Assembly (NCBI GenBank): GCA_020725765.1
Contig: DYEI01000271.1
Span: 1 to 36,716, forward strand
Reading direction: 5' to 3'
Origin: Anaerolinea sp.
Lineage (GTDB): Bacteria > Chloroflexota > Anaerolineae > SpSt-313
Length of the DNA: 36,716 bases
The translations under genes were made by a program, and so were the position numbers. The notes under the pieces are model-generated. The model was given only the letters and a program-made list of their open reading frames with translations. It was not told the origin of the DNA and searched no databases. The stretch's first letter is position 1; each line of letters opens with the position of its first letter. Shown here in pieces: positions 15,209 through 24,670 of this stretch.

Positions 15209-16582
15209 TTGCGCGAGCTTCACCTGGTGGGCCGCCGGCCACCTCTGGCAGCGATGTTTCTTTGCGCATGCGCCCTCACGGCGGCGGCGCTCGACGGCGC
15301 ACTCATCGCGAAGACGGGGCTGCCGGCCGTCAGCCTCTTGCTGGGGGGGTGCGCGGCGGCGCTCTTCATCCTCTGGCGGTCGGCGGCATTTGTGCTGGGG
15401 ATCATCTCCGTCAACGCGTTCATCAACGCTTTCTCACGGAGTGCGGCAGTCTCTGTCGGCTCTGTCGCGCTGAACCCGAGCGAGCTCCTGGGCCTGGTCA
15501 TCATCGCGCTCGGTGCCCTGGCGCTTCTGGGGCGCCCGCTGCCCATGGCTGCGCTGCGGCCGATCCTCGTCCCCCTGGTCGTGGGCAACGTGCTCCTCGC
15601 CGCAGCGTCGGTTGCTGCGGGGCGCCTGGGGACCGACAACATCGCCACCTGGGTTCGCAGTCTGGGCTTTCTGGTCCTCCTTCTCCTCGCCGCTGCCAGC
15701 TTTACGGAAGAGCGACAGGTTCGGTGGGCGGTGGCGCTCTTTTCCTGGGCATCGCTCATCCCCATCGGGGCAGGACTGTATCAGGCCGTCAGCGGCACGG
15801 GGAGCAGCGAGCTTGTCCGGGGAGACATAAGCCGCGTCTACGGCACGTGGAATCACCCGAATCCCTACAGCTTTTATCTGCTCATGGTCTTTTCCCTCGC
15901 TCTGGTGACGCTGCTCGATGCGCGCGCGTGGCGCGACAGGCTGCTGGGCGGGGCCTGGTGTGCACTGGTACTTGGGTGCCTCTTCCTGACGTACACGCGG
16001 ATCACCTGGCTTGGCCTGATCCCCGTCGTGCTGGTGATTTCCGCCCTGAGGAAGAACCCCTGGATATTGCTCGGGCTGGCGCTGGTGGCTGCGCTCGTGC
16101 TTGTGCTTGTGCCGACGGCATACAAGCGGCTGGCAGAAGTGCAGGCGGTCCGGTGGCAGGCGCCGGGGCTCGGTGGAAACTCGATCGAGTGGCGCCTGGC
16201 GGCGTGGCGCCAGAGTGCGAAGGCCCTCGAAGGGGGATTGCTCCTTGGGCATGGTGCAAACGCCGCCTCTGAGCTGCTGGGCTTCGATGCGCACAACGAC
16301 TACCTGGCTGCCCTGATCGACGGCGGGGTGCTGGGGCTGGCAACGCAGCTCTGGCTGCAGGCGGCCCTGATCGGCGCGAGCCTGCGAGCGTGGAGGAGGC
16401 TGCGTGCTCCTCTCTATCGCCGGGTTGCGCTTGCCCTGCTGGCCGTGCAGGTGGCTTTTGCACTCATGTCGCTCACCGACAACCTGATAGGCTACTTCCA
16501 GCTCTACGCGTACCACTGGATATTCGTGGGACTGCTGTGTGCGCTGCCGACCATCGAGCAGGCGGCGGAGGTTGGCGGATGA
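15209..16582 (+). CDS. wzy: Wzy/O-antigen-ligase-family polysaccharide polymerase
   Basis: About 457 residues with ten or more hydrophobic helices and one large extracytoplasmic loop. The loop contains the Wzy_C-type signature near YGTWNHPNPYSFYLLM, and the later GNSIEWRLAAW and LGFDAHNDYLAALIDGGVLG are typical of the O-antigen ligase/polymerase family. It would link repeat units on the outer face of the membrane. The start is uncertain. TTG at 15209 is placed 10 bp after GGGAGGTG; an ATG at 15176 would overlap the previous gene, and one at 15254 lacks a ribosome site. The end overlaps the next gene by ATGA. Confidence 0.85.
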   Translation: MRELHLVGRRPPLAAMFLCACALTAAALDGALIAKTGLPAVSLLLGGCAAALFILWRSAAFVLGIISVNAFINAFSRSAAVSVGSVALNPSELLGLVIIALGALALLGRPLPMAALRPILVPLVVGNVLLAAASVAAGRLGTDNIATWVRSLGFLVLLLLAAASFTEERQVRWAVALFSWASLIPIGAGLYQAVSGTGSSELVRGDISRVYGTWNHPNPYSFYLLMVFSLALVTLLDARAWRDRLLGGAWCALVLGCLFLTYTRITWLGLIPVVLVISALRKNPWILLGLALVAALVLVLVPTAYKRLAEVQAVRWQAPGLGGNSIEWRLAAWRQSAKALEGGLLLGHGANAASELLGFDAHNDYLAALIDGGVLGLATQLWLQAALIGASLRAWRRLRAPLYRRVALALLAVQVAFALMSLTDNLIGYFQLYAYHWIFVGLLCALPTIEQAAEVGG

Positions 16583-17523
16583 GGGTGCTTGTCTTCACGC
16601 ACATGTATCCTGTGCCACAGCATCCCGAGAATGGGGTGTTCGTGCAGCAGCAGGTGCTCTCGCTGCGGCGGGAGGGGGTCGACGTGGACGTCCTGCACGT
16701 CGACGTCAAGCGCTCCAAGTGGCGGTACCCGGCTAGCGTCGTGCCCCTGGTCGGCCAGGTGCTCAGGGAGCGCTACGATCTGGTACATGCGCACTATGTG
16801 TTCGCAGGCATAGTGGCGCGCATGCAGTTCCGGTACCCCCTGGTGATCACACACCATGGCGATGAGACCCTGCACGGCTGGCAGGCTCCCCTCTGCTGGG
16901 CGATATCGCGGTTGGCGAGCAGAACCATCGTGGTGAGCGAGCAGATGAAGCAGGCGATCGGCCTGGAGAGCGCGATGGTGGTGCCGTGCGGCGTCGACTT
17001 TGACCTGTTCAGGCCGATTCCCCAGGAGGAAGCCCGGGCACGGCTGGGCCTGTCGCCGCGGAAGGGTCTGGTCCTGTTTGTGGGTGACGTCTCCAAGCGT
17101 CTGAAGCGCTTCGACCTCGTGCAGGAGGCGGTCAGGCGCCTGCATGCGGGAGGGCTGGATGTGGACCTGGTGGTCGCTCACAAGCAGCCGTACGAGAGCA
17201 TTCCGCTGTACATGAACGCCTGTGACGTGCTGGTGCTCCCCTCCGAGTGGGAGGGGTCGCCGCAGGTCGTTAAGGAGGCCATGGCCTGCAATCTTCCCGT
17301 CGTCTGTACGGAGGTTGGCGACGTGGCCGAGGTGCTGGCGGGGGTCGCGGGGTGCCACATCTGCCGGCGGGATGCGGAGGATATCGCCGCGAAGGTGGCG
17401 CAGGTGCTCGAGCGCCGCGAGCGCACGAACGGGCGGGAGCGGACCCGAAGATATGACCTCCCGGCCATCGCCAGGCGCATCGTGCAGGTCTATGAGGATG
17501 TGATGGGGGAGCGGGCGCGATGA
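16579..17523 (+). CDS. Glycosyltransferase family 4, compact
   Basis: A 314-residue GT-B retaining glycosyltransferase. N-terminal motifs are FTHMYPVPQHPENGVFVQQQV and HYVFAGIVARMQFRYPLVITHHGDE. The donor-site E-x7-E motif is in LPSEWEGSPQVVKEAMACNLPVV. It is shorter than the usual 360-400 residues because the N-terminal domain is compact, but no motif is missing. The ATG at 16579 follows GGAGG and overlaps the wzy stop by 4 bp. It also overlaps the next glycosyltransferase by 4 bp. Confidence 0.87.
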   Translation: MRVLVFTHMYPVPQHPENGVFVQQQVLSLRREGVDVDVLHVDVKRSKWRYPASVVPLVGQVLRERYDLVHAHYVFAGIVARMQFRYPLVITHHGDETLHGWQAPLCWAISRLASRTIVVSEQMKQAIGLESAMVVPCGVDFDLFRPIPQEEARARLGLSPRKGLVLFVGDVSKRLKRFDLVQEAVRRLHAGGLDVDLVVAHKQPYESIPLYMNACDVLVLPSEWEGSPQVVKEAMACNLPVVCTEVGDVAEVLAGVAGCHICRRDAEDIAAKVAQVLERRERTNGRERTRRYDLPAIARRIVQVYEDVMGERAR

Positions 17524-18698
17524 CGAGGAAGCGGTGCTGCATCATCAGGCGCTCGTACTATCCGGCAGAGTCGCACCTTCGGCGCAACGCGGAGACCCTG
17601 GTCGAGGCTGGCTACGATGTGGACGTGGTGTGCCTCCGCGGGCCCGGGGAGCCGGCGCGGGAGGTCGTCGATGGTGTCGCCGTCTACCGTCTGCCCGTGA
17701 GGGCGCGGAGGGGAGGCCTGCCCCTGTACCTGGCGGAGTACGGAGGGTTCTTTCTCCTTGCCGCGGCCACCGTTGCCTGGCTGCATCTGCGCCATCCGTA
17801 CGCCGTGGTCGAGGCGGACTCTATGCCGGATGCGCTCGCCTTTGCCGGGCTCGTGCCGCGCCTCGCAGGGGCCCGGCTGATCCTCTACCTGTTTGAGAGC
17901 ATGCCCGAGCTGTGGGCCCAGAAGCAGGGCGTGCCGATGACCCACTGGATGGCGAGGCTACTGCGCTGGCAGGAGCGGGCCTCCTGCGCGGCAGCCGACG
18001 CGGTCATCTGCTGCCACGAGATGGCCCGAAATGTGCTGGTGCAGCACAGTGTGCCGGAACACAAGGTCACCGCGGTCCTGAATGTGCCGGATGAGCGCAT
18101 GTTTCACCGGGGATTGAGGACGCGTGAGCACAGTGGGCACGTGCTGCGGCTGGTGCAACACGGCACCATCACCGAGAACTATGGCATACAGGTGGTGCTC
18201 GAGGCGCTCAGGCGGCTCGGGCCGCGGCACAGAGTTCACTTCGACATCGTGGGGCAGGGCGAGTACCGGCCGGCTCTGGAGGCACTGGCCCGCCGGCTGG
18301 GTGTCGAGGAGCAGGTCGAGTTCCACGGTTTTGTGACCAGGGAGCGGCTTCTCGAGCTACTGGCTCAGGCGGACATAGGCCTCGTGCCGATGCTCTTCGA
18401 GTACCAGTCGCCGAACAAGATGTTCGAGTTTGTGGCCCTTGGGGTGCCGGTCATTGCTTCGGATCGGCAGACCTTTCGCCAGCATTTTGGCGACGATGAG
18501 GTGCTCTACTTTCGAACCGGTGATGCTGCTGATCTGGCCCGGGCCATCGCGTGGGCCATCGGCCATCCCCCAGAGATGCGAGAGCGGGCCGAGCGCGCCT
18601 GGGAGCGCTATCAGGAGTACCGGTGGCAGGTGATGAAGGAACGCTATCTCGGAGTATACGACCTGCTCGTCGGGCAGGCCGGGAGGCAAGTGGCATGA
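17520..18698 (+). CDS. Glycosyltransferase family 4
   Basis: A 392-residue GT-B enzyme. It starts RRSYYPAESHLRRNAETLVEAGYDVDVVCLR, a pattern common in capsule GT4 enzymes. A short hydrophobic segment at about 72-88 (YGGFFLLAAATVAWL) probably seats it on the membrane. The donor domain has LVQHGTITENYGIQVVLEAL, VEFHGFVTRERL, and the terminal segment LVPMLFEYQSPNKMFEFVALGVPVI. In that segment the usual second glutamate motif is replaced by the PNKMFEF variant seen in membrane-associated GT4 members. Translationally coupled on both sides by ATGA overlaps. Confidence 0.86.
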   Translation: MTRKRCCIIRRSYYPAESHLRRNAETLVEAGYDVDVVCLRGPGEPAREVVDGVAVYRLPVRARRGGLPLYLAEYGGFFLLAAATVAWLHLRHPYAVVEADSMPDALAFAGLVPRLAGARLILYLFESMPELWAQKQGVPMTHWMARLLRWQERASCAAADAVICCHEMARNVLVQHSVPEHKVTAVLNVPDERMFHRGLRTREHSGHVLRLVQHGTITENYGIQVVLEALRRLGPRHRVHFDIVGQGEYRPALEALARRLGVEEQVEFHGFVTRERLLELLAQADIGLVPMLFEYQSPNKMFEFVALGVPVIASDRQTFRQHFGDDEVLYFRTGDAADLARAIAWAIGHPPEMRERAERAWERYQEYRWQVMKERYLGVYDLLVGQAGRQVA

Positions 18699-19717
18699 TC
18701 GAGATGCCCATCGACTCGCCAGCCTGGGCAACCTTTGCCGGCGGCCATCCGTCTGCGACCCTCTTCCATCAGCCGGTCTGGGCGCAGCTCCTGGCAGAGT
18801 GCTACGGCCATCGGGCCTTTGCGCTTGTCCTCGCGGACCGCTCGGGCCGGATCGCAGCCGGCATGCCCATGATGGAGATGCGGAGCCGGCTGACGGGGCG
18901 GCGGTGGGTCTCGCTGCCGTTCACCGACCACTGTATTCCCCTCGCAAGCAGCGAAGGTGCTCTCGCCGACCTGATCGGCTGGCTGGTGGAGAGGCATGCA
19001 GCAGGGGCTATCCCGCCGGTCGAGGTTCGCTGGGCGCTCCCGGAGCGGCACGGCGTGCACGCGCGGCAACCCTACGTCATCCACACTCTGCCTCTGAGGG
19101 CGGATCCCCAGAGCCAGCTCATGGCCTTTGAGAGGACGACGCGCCAGAAGATCAAGCAGGCCGAGAAGCAGGGCGTGCACCTCGTCTCCTTTGGGGATCG
19201 CCGGGACGTGGAATGCCTCTACCGCCTGCAGGTCCTGACCCGGCGCAATCTGGGCGTGCCGGTGCAGCCGAGGCGGTTCTTCCTGAGGCTGTGGGAGCGG
19301 CTGATCCGACCCGGACAGGGGAACATCGTGCTCGCCGCCGAGGGAGATAGCGTGGTGGCCGGTGCACTGTCGCTGTATCACGGCCGCGCGGCGATGATCA
19401 AGTACGTGGCCTACGACCCTCGCTGCAAGGCCCTGCCGATCGTCCGGTTCGCCGTGTGGAAGGCGATCGAGTGGGCGTGTGAGCGGGGTTTTCCCGCGCT
19501 GGACTTTGGGCGGACCGATGCAAGCCAGCAGGGACTGCGGGAGTTCAAGCACCACTTTCGCCCGGTCGAGGAGCCCCTCACGTATTCGTGGATCGGGGGT
19601 GAGCCCTGGCACCCCACCCACACCTGGGCAGACCGTGCGCTGGGGACCCTGATCAGACGCTCCCCGGCCATTGTGTGCCGGGGCATGGGCGAGTTGCTCT
19701 ATGCGCACTTTGGCTGA
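18695..19717 (+). CDS. FemAB-like / GNAT-fold acyltransferase
   Basis: A 340-residue protein with two GNAT-like lobes of the FemAB type, often annotated as a BioF2-like acetyltransferase. Visible signatures are LFHQPVWAQLLAECYG, ERTTRQKIKQAEKQGVHLV (the basic lobe junction at about 150-168), GAMSLYHG-like VAGALSLYHGRAAMIKY, and LDFGRTDASQQGLREFKHHF near the end. Such proteins in exopolysaccharide loci are thought to transfer an aminoacyl or acyl group to the glycan or carrier. Together with the CapK-like enzyme this suggests acyl decoration. GGGAGG precedes the ATG, which overlaps the previous stop by 4 bp. Confidence 0.82.
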   Translation: MIEMPIDSPAWATFAGGHPSATLFHQPVWAQLLAECYGHRAFALVLADRSGRIAAGMPMMEMRSRLTGRRWVSLPFTDHCIPLASSEGALADLIGWLVERHAAGAIPPVEVRWALPERHGVHARQPYVIHTLPLRADPQSQLMAFERTTRQKIKQAEKQGVHLVSFGDRRDVECLYRLQVLTRRNLGVPVQPRRFFLRLWERLIRPGQGNIVLAAEGDSVVAGALSLYHGRAAMIKYVAYDPRCKALPIVRFAVWKAIEWACERGFPALDFGRTDASQQGLREFKHHFRPVEEPLTYSWIGGEPWHPTHTWADRALGTLIRRSPAIVCRGMGELLYAHFG

Positions 19718-20969
19718 CGATGGCTATCTGGCAGGGGGCAACACACCCTGGAGGCTGTGGGGCGTCCTGCAGCAGGGCCTCTCCGAGGCGGAGTGGGAGC
19801 TGGCAGCGCAGGAGGCGCGGAGCTGCCTGGAGGGGCTGCCCGCGGCCGGACTCCCGGACGCCGCCGGGATTGTGGGTTCGGTGCTGAGCGAGGAGCAGCT
19901 CGGCCCGGATCGCTGGCGGCTCGGGACCGGCGGCTGGGCCTACTATGCGCTGCGCCGGCTCATTCCCCGGCCGGCACGCATCGGGCTTCAGCGGCTGATG
20001 GCGGCCCGGGCACGGAAGGGGGCGCTCCTGCGCTGGCCGGTCGAGGATCGCTATGTGAGGTTCGTGGCCGAGGTGGTGTGCAGGCTGTGCCAGAAGCGGG
20101 GGCTGCGCTCGGTGCCGTATGTGCACTTTTGGCCTGGCGGCCGTCGCTTCGCCTTTGTGCTGACGCACGATGTCGAGACGGCTGAGGGAATGCGCTTTGT
20201 GCCGGCCCTCGCCGACCTGGAGGAGCGCTACGGCTTTCGTTCATCCTTCAACTTTGTGCCGGAAGGGTATGAGGTGGACGCCACCCTGCTCGCTGACCTG
20301 CGCCGGCGCGGCTTTGAGGTCGGCGTGCATGGGCTCAGGCACGACGGCCGGCTCTTTGCCTCGCGGGAGGTGTTCGAGAAGCGCGCGGTATCCATCAACC
20401 GCTACCTCCGGGCGTGGCAGGCGGTCGGCTTTCGCTCGCCGATGACGCACCGCAACCCGTACTGGATGCAGTCTCTCGAGATCGAGTACGACAGCTCGTT
20501 CTTCGACACCGATCCCTTCGAGCCCATGCCGGGCGGTACGATGAGCATCTGGCCCTTCATAATGGGGCGCTTTGTGGAGCTGCCCTACACCCTGGCGCAG
20601 GACCACACCCTTCTGAGGGTGCTCGGGCAGGTTACCCCTGAGCTGTGGCTGCGCAAGGTCGACTTCCTGCGCGAGCACTGCGGCATGGCCCTGATCGATA
20701 CCCATCCGGACTATCTGCGCCGGCCGGACTACCTGGCGGTGTATGAGCGGCTGCTGGCCGAGGTCAGGCGACAGGGAGATCTCTGGCATGCGCTCCCGGC
20801 CGAAGTAGCGCGCTGGTGGCGCACCCGGATGAGCTGGATTGCCGGTGCGGCGGGCCGTGTTGGAGAGGCAGCCGTGCCGGAAGGTGCGACGATTGGTCGG
20901 ATCACGGCAGCCGATGGCGAATGGGAGGCCGGGAGGCCCGTTCTGGAGCCCGCATACTATGTTTCGTAG
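19701..20969 (+). CDS. Polysaccharide deacetylase-family protein
   Basis: A 422-residue protein whose C-terminal two-thirds is a NodB-type deacetylase barrel. The metal and catalytic motif is LTHDVE with Asp157, and the second metal motif is H210-GLR-H214. It continues with SPMTHRNPYWMQ and DSSFFDTDPFEPMPGG. The N-terminal ~125 residues are an extra helical region. It probably removes N-acetyl groups from an amino sugar in the polymer or its precursor; no signal peptide is seen, so a cytoplasmic site is possible. The ATG at 19701 lies 17 bp inside the upstream gene, with GGGCGAG as a modest ribosome site. Confidence 0.85.
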   Translation: MRTLADDGYLAGGNTPWRLWGVLQQGLSEAEWELAAQEARSCLEGLPAAGLPDAAGIVGSVLSEEQLGPDRWRLGTGGWAYYALRRLIPRPARIGLQRLMAARARKGALLRWPVEDRYVRFVAEVVCRLCQKRGLRSVPYVHFWPGGRRFAFVLTHDVETAEGMRFVPALADLEERYGFRSSFNFVPEGYEVDATLLADLRRRGFEVGVHGLRHDGRLFASREVFEKRAVSINRYLRAWQAVGFRSPMTHRNPYWMQSLEIEYDSSFFDTDPFEPMPGGTMSIWPFIMGRFVELPYTLAQDHTLLRVLGQVTPELWLRKVDFLREHCGMALIDTHPDYLRRPDYLAVYERLLAEVRRQGDLWHALPAEVARWWRTRMSWIAGAAGRVGEAAVPEGATIGRITAADGEWEAGRPVLEPAYYVS

Positions 20970-20989
20970 CAAGCTGGCGGGATAGAGGT

Positions 20990-21799
20990 ATGCTGCACGG
21001 TCACCGCAAGCTGATGTGGGTCTGCTGCGTCATGGCAATGGCCGCAGCGGTCCTGCTCTTTCTGAACCATGGGGAGGGCCTGCCCTACAAGGCTTCTCTG
21101 GAGGTCTCTATCCTCTCTGGTGGCATTGCCGTGTTGGCGCTGAGCCGCCCGGCCGCTGGAGGCAGGCGGCGGCTCTGGAAGCGTCTGTTCGACGTCACGA
21201 TCAGCGCTCTGGCGCTGGTGGTGCTCGCTCCGCTCATGGCTGCGATAGCGGTGGCGGTCCGTCTGGACTCCCCGGGTCCGATCCTGTATCGGCAGGAGCG
21301 GGTTGGCGAGAACGGCAGACCGTTTGTGATGCTCAAGTTTCGCTCCATGCGAGTGGATGCCGACCCGGCCCTTCATATGGCACACGTGGCGAAGCTGATC
21401 GGAGGGAACCTGCGGCTGAATGAACCCGGCAATGGTTCAGGAGAGACACTGAAGATGCGCAACGACCCGCGGATCACCCGAGTCGGTCGGGTCCTGCGCA
21501 AGCTCAGCCTGGACGAGTTGCCGCAGTTGGTCAACGTACTGAGGGGAGAGATGAGCCTGGTGGGCCCGAGGCCGCCGCTGCCCTATGAGGTGGCGCTATA
21601 CAGGGACTGGCACCGCCGACGCCTGGAGGCGCTCCCGGGTATCACCGGGCTGTGGCAGGTCGAGGCGCGCAACCGGGTCAGCTTTGACGAGATGGTGCGC
21701 CTCGATCTGCGGTACATTGAGGAGCAGTCCTTCTGGCTGGACCTGAAGATCCTGGCGCGCACGCCCCTGGCCGTGCTGAGCGGTCGGGGGGCGGGCTGA
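20990..21799 (+). CDS. Initiating sugar-1-phosphate transferase (polyprenyl-phosphate, WbaP/PglC type)
   Basis: A 269-residue monotopic phosphoglycosyltransferase that starts repeat-unit assembly by moving a sugar-1-phosphate from UDP-sugar onto undecaprenyl phosphate. Two short N-terminal hydrophobic segments (about 8-25 and 37-50) precede the re-entrant helix [25 protein letters not shown]. The catalytic domain then shows [47 protein letters not shown] and [11 protein letters not shown], the full family signature. It lacks the large N-terminal domain of full-length WbaP/WcaJ. The ATG at 20990 is the first plausible start after the deacetylase stop. Confidence 0.9.
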   Translation: MLHGHRKLMWVCCVMAMAAAVLLFLNHGEGLPYKASLEVSILSGGIAVLALSRPAAGGRRRLWKRLFDVTISALALVVLAPLMAAIAVAVRLDSPGPILYRQERVGENGRPFVMLKFRSMRVDADPALHMAHVAKLIGGNLRLNEPGNGSGETLKMRNDPRITRVGRVLRKLSLDELPQLVNVLRGEMSLVGPRPPLPYEVALYRDWHRRRLEALPGITGLWQVEARNRVSFDEMVRLDLRYIEEQSFWLDLKILARTPLAVLSGRGAG

Positions 21800-21823
21800 G
21801 CCCGGGCTTGGGGAGGAGGTCTG

Positions 21824-22846
21824 GTGGGCGACAGAGTAACCGTGGGCGTGATCGGGTGTGGGTACTGGGGCCCGAAGCATGCGCGGAACTTTCACGAGTT
21901 GCCCGGGTCGCGGCTTGCCTGGCTCTGCGACCTCTGTCAGGAGCGGCTCGAGCACGTCAAGAGCCTGTATCCGGAGGCCGAGGCCACGCGGGACTACCGC
22001 GATGTCCTCAGCTCCGATGTCGATGCGGTCGTCGTGGCCACACCGGTCGCCACGCACTACGGGCTGGCGATGGAGGCGCTGGCCGCGGGCAAGCATGTGC
22101 TCGTCGAAAAGCCTCTGGCGGCCGACCTTGCGCAGGCCGAGGAGATGGTGGCCGAGGCGAGGCAGCAGGGGCGCGTGCTCATGGTCGGGCACACCTTTGA
22201 GTACAACCCGGCGGTCGAAGCGGTACGGGAGATCATCGAGAGGGGCGAGCTTGGCCGCATCTACTACGTCAATGCCACGCGCGTCAACCTGGGGGTCTTC
22301 CAGAGCGACATCAACGTCCTCTGGGACCTGGCGCCGCACGATGTGTCGATCCTGCGGTTCATTCTCGGCGCGGATCCGATCAGGGTAAGCGCATGGGGCA
22401 ACGCCTATGTGCAATGGCGTAAGGGAATCCACGACGTGGCCTATCTCGCGCTGTTCTTCCCCGAGGGCGTCCTGGCCGAGGTACACGTGAGCTGGCTTGA
22501 CCCGTGCAAGATCCGCCGCTACACCATCGTCGGCAGCCACAAGATGCTGGTCTATGACGACATCGCGCCGGACAAGATACTGATCTACGACAAGGGGGTT
22601 GATCTCCCCCCGTACTCGGACACGGAGGAAGAGTTTCACCTCTCTTACCGCTACGGAGAGGCGGTGCCCTACCCGGTCACATGGGTCGAGCCGCTGAAGG
22701 CAGAGTGCCAGCACTTCCTGCAGTGTATCCGGGAGGGCAGGGAGCCGCGGAGCAGTGGTGAGGTCGGTGCGAGGGTTGTCAGGGTCCTGCAGGCGGCCCA
22801 GCGATCACTCCACAACGGCCAGGTCTGGGAGGAGATCGAGTGGTAG
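21824..22846 (+). CDS. wlbA: Gfo/Idh/MocA-family sugar dehydrogenase, WlbA/WbpB-like
   Basis: A 340-residue NAD-dependent dehydrogenase. The Rossmann motif is GVIGCGYWGPKHARNF near the N-terminus, and the active-site lysine is in VEKPLA (Lys96). Then come GHTFEYNPAV and the substrate-proximal DLAPHDVSIL, features typical of the branch that oxidises C3 of UDP-GlcNAc-uronate. The next two genes are the acetyltransferase and aminotransferase of the same pathway, which makes UDP-GlcNAcA 3-dehydrogenase (WlbA/WbpB) the best call. The GTG start follows GGGGAGGAGGT. The stop overlaps the next gene by 7 bp. Confidence 0.82.
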   Translation: MGDRVTVGVIGCGYWGPKHARNFHELPGSRLAWLCDLCQERLEHVKSLYPEAEATRDYRDVLSSDVDAVVVATPVATHYGLAMEALAAGKHVLVEKPLAADLAQAEEMVAEARQQGRVLMVGHTFEYNPAVEAVREIIERGELGRIYYVNATRVNLGVFQSDINVLWDLAPHDVSILRFILGADPIRVSAWGNAYVQWRKGIHDVAYLALFFPEGVLAEVHVSWLDPCKIRRYTIVGSHKMLVYDDIAPDKILIYDKGVDLPPYSDTEEEFHLSYRYGEAVPYPVTWVEPLKAECQHFLQCIREGREPRSSGEVGARVVRVLQAAQRSLHNGQVWEEIEW

Positions 22847-23406
22847 TGGACGAGACCGCGCGGGTTGCGCCCGACGTCGCGCTCGGACGGGGCGTCGTCA
22901 TCCGTGCCTTCGCCAACCTCTATGGCTGTGAGATCGGCGACGGGACCCGCATCGGCACCTTTGTGGAGGTCCAGAAGGGTGCAAAGATCGGAAGGCGGGC
23001 CAAAGTGTCGAGTCACACGTTCATCTGCGAGGGTGTGACTATCGAGGATGAGGTGTTCATTGGCCATGGGGTGATGTTCACCAACGATCGCTATCCCCGG
23101 GCGACCACGGCAGAAGGCAACCTGCAGGGCGATGGCGACTGGACCTGCGTGCCGACGGTGGTTCGGAGGCGGGCGTCGATAGGCAGCAATGCCACCATCC
23201 TGTGCGGGGTGGAGATCGGCGAGGAGGCGATCGTGGGCGCGGGCAGCGTGGTGACGCACGACGTACCCCCAAGGGCGATCGTGGCCGGCGTGCCGGCCCG
23301 GGTCCTGCGCTACCTCGACGCCTCCTCCGAGGCCGGCTCGGCTGTTGAGGGCGTGGCTGCAGCAGGGACTTCCGCAGGCACTGCGGGAGCAGAGGAGGGG
23401 CAATGA
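22840..23406 (+). CDS. wlbB: Left-handed beta-helix N-acetyltransferase, WlbB/WbpD-like
   Basis: A 188-residue hexapeptide-repeat acetyltransferase. Repeats of the [IV]GxxxxI type run from about residue 10 to 150 (for example [20 protein letters not shown]). The loop [15 protein letters not shown] with its extended [13 protein letters not shown] arm matches enzymes that acetylate the C3 amine of UDP-GlcNAc(3N)A. A low-complexity Ala/Gly/Glu tail follows residue 165. It acts after the aminotransferase encoded next. The GTG start overlaps the dehydrogenase stop, with GGGAGGAG upstream. Confidence 0.85.
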   Translation: MVVDETARVAPDVALGRGVVIRAFANLYGCEIGDGTRIGTFVEVQKGAKIGRRAKVSSHTFICEGVTIEDEVFIGHGVMFTNDRYPRATTAEGNLQGDGDWTCVPTVVRRRASIGSNATILCGVEIGEEAIVGAGSVVTHDVPPRAIVAGVPARVLRYLDASSEAGSAVEGVAAAGTSAGTAGAEEGQ

Positions 23407-24548
23407 GCATTCCGCTGGTGGATCTTGGGGCCCAGTACCGCCCGCTGAAGGCAGAGATACTGAGCCGCGTGGCCGAGGTCCTCGAAGGGATGCAGCTCTT
23501 TCTCGGGCCCAACGTGCAGGCGCTCGAGCGCGAGTTCGCGGCGCATGCCGGTACGGCGTATGCGGTGGGCGTCTCCGATGGTACGACGGCCCTGCAGATC
23601 GCGCTGATGGCCTGCGGGGTGGGCGCCGGGGATGAGGTGATCACGGTGGCTCACACCTTTGTCGCGACCGCGGAGGCCATCGTCCTCGTCGGGGCGCGGC
23701 CGGTCTTTGTCGATATCGATCCCGAGACATACACGATAGACGTATCAGGCGTCGAGGAGCAGATCACGCCCCGGACGCGCGCCATCATCCCCGTCCACCT
23801 GTACGGTCAGCCAGCGGACATGGACCCCATCATGGAGCTGGCGACCCGGCACGGACTCTGCGTGATCGAGGATGCCTGCCAGGCCCACGGGGCGCGGTAC
23901 AAGGGCCGGCTGGTCGGCAGCCTCGGCCACATGGCCGCCTTTAGCTTCTACTGCTCGAAAAACCTCGGTGCCTACGGCGAAGCCGGGATGCTCACCACCA
24001 ACGATGCCACCCTCGCCGAGCGTGCACGGATGCTGCGGGATCACGGCTCGCCAGAGCGATACCGCCACGAGCTGATCGGGCTCAATGGCCGGCTCGACGA
24101 GATACAGGCTGCGATACTCCGGGTGAAGCTGCCGCACATGCCGCAGTGGAACAGCCAGCGGCGCAGCCATGCAGCCCACTATGGTACACTCCTCGCGGGA
24201 AACCAGGCGGTCACTGTGCCGCGTGAGGCGAGCTACGCGGAGCACGTCTATCACCTCTACGTGGTGCGTGTGCCGCAGCGGGATGAGCTGCTGGCCTTCC
24301 TGCGCGAGCAGGGCGTTGGAGCGGGCGTGCACTATCCGGTGCCCTGCCACCTGCAGCCAGCCCTGCGACGGCTGGGCTACAGGAAAGGAGACTTGCCCGT
24401 GACTGAGCGGGTGGCCGCGGAGGTGCTCTCGCTGCCGATGTACCCGGAGCTGACGGCGGAGCAGCGCGCACGCGTGGTGGAGGCGGTCGAGGCCTTTTTC
24501 GAGCGCAGGCCCGAGGCCTTGGAGCTGGCTGGGATTCGCACAACCTGA
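23403..24548 (+). CDS. wlbC: DegT/DnrJ/EryC1 PLP aminotransferase, WlbC/WbpE-like
   Basis: A 381-residue fold-type I sugar aminotransferase. The PLP lysine is Lys186 in [17 protein letters not shown]. Other motifs are [17 protein letters not shown] at the N-terminus, [25 protein letters not shown] and [13 protein letters not shown]. In the Wlb/Wbp pathway this class transfers an amino group from glutamate to the 3-keto sugar made by WlbA. The ATG overlaps the acetyltransferase stop by 4 bp and follows AGAGGAGGGG. Confidence 0.87.
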   Translation: MSIPLVDLGAQYRPLKAEILSRVAEVLEGMQLFLGPNVQALEREFAAHAGTAYAVGVSDGTTALQIALMACGVGAGDEVITVAHTFVATAEAIVLVGARPVFVDIDPETYTIDVSGVEEQITPRTRAIIPVHLYGQPADMDPIMELATRHGLCVIEDACQAHGARYKGRLVGSLGHMAAFSFYCSKNLGAYGEAGMLTTNDATLAERARMLRDHGSPERYRHELIGLNGRLDEIQAAILRVKLPHMPQWNSQRRSHAAHYGTLLAGNQAVTVPREASYAEHVYHLYVVRVPQRDELLAFLREQGVGAGVHYPVPCHLQPALRRLGYRKGDLPVTERVAAEVLSLPMYPELTAEQRARVVEAVEAFFERRPEALELAGIRTT

Positions 24549-24670
24549 GCAGACTGCTGCCAAAGATGGGGCGGATCGAGACCTGCCGCACTCTCGCGCC
24601 GCATGCCGGGTGCCACTTGTACTCGTGGCTCGCCTCTTGCTAAAGAGGCACCGGATGGTGACGAGTGGAT

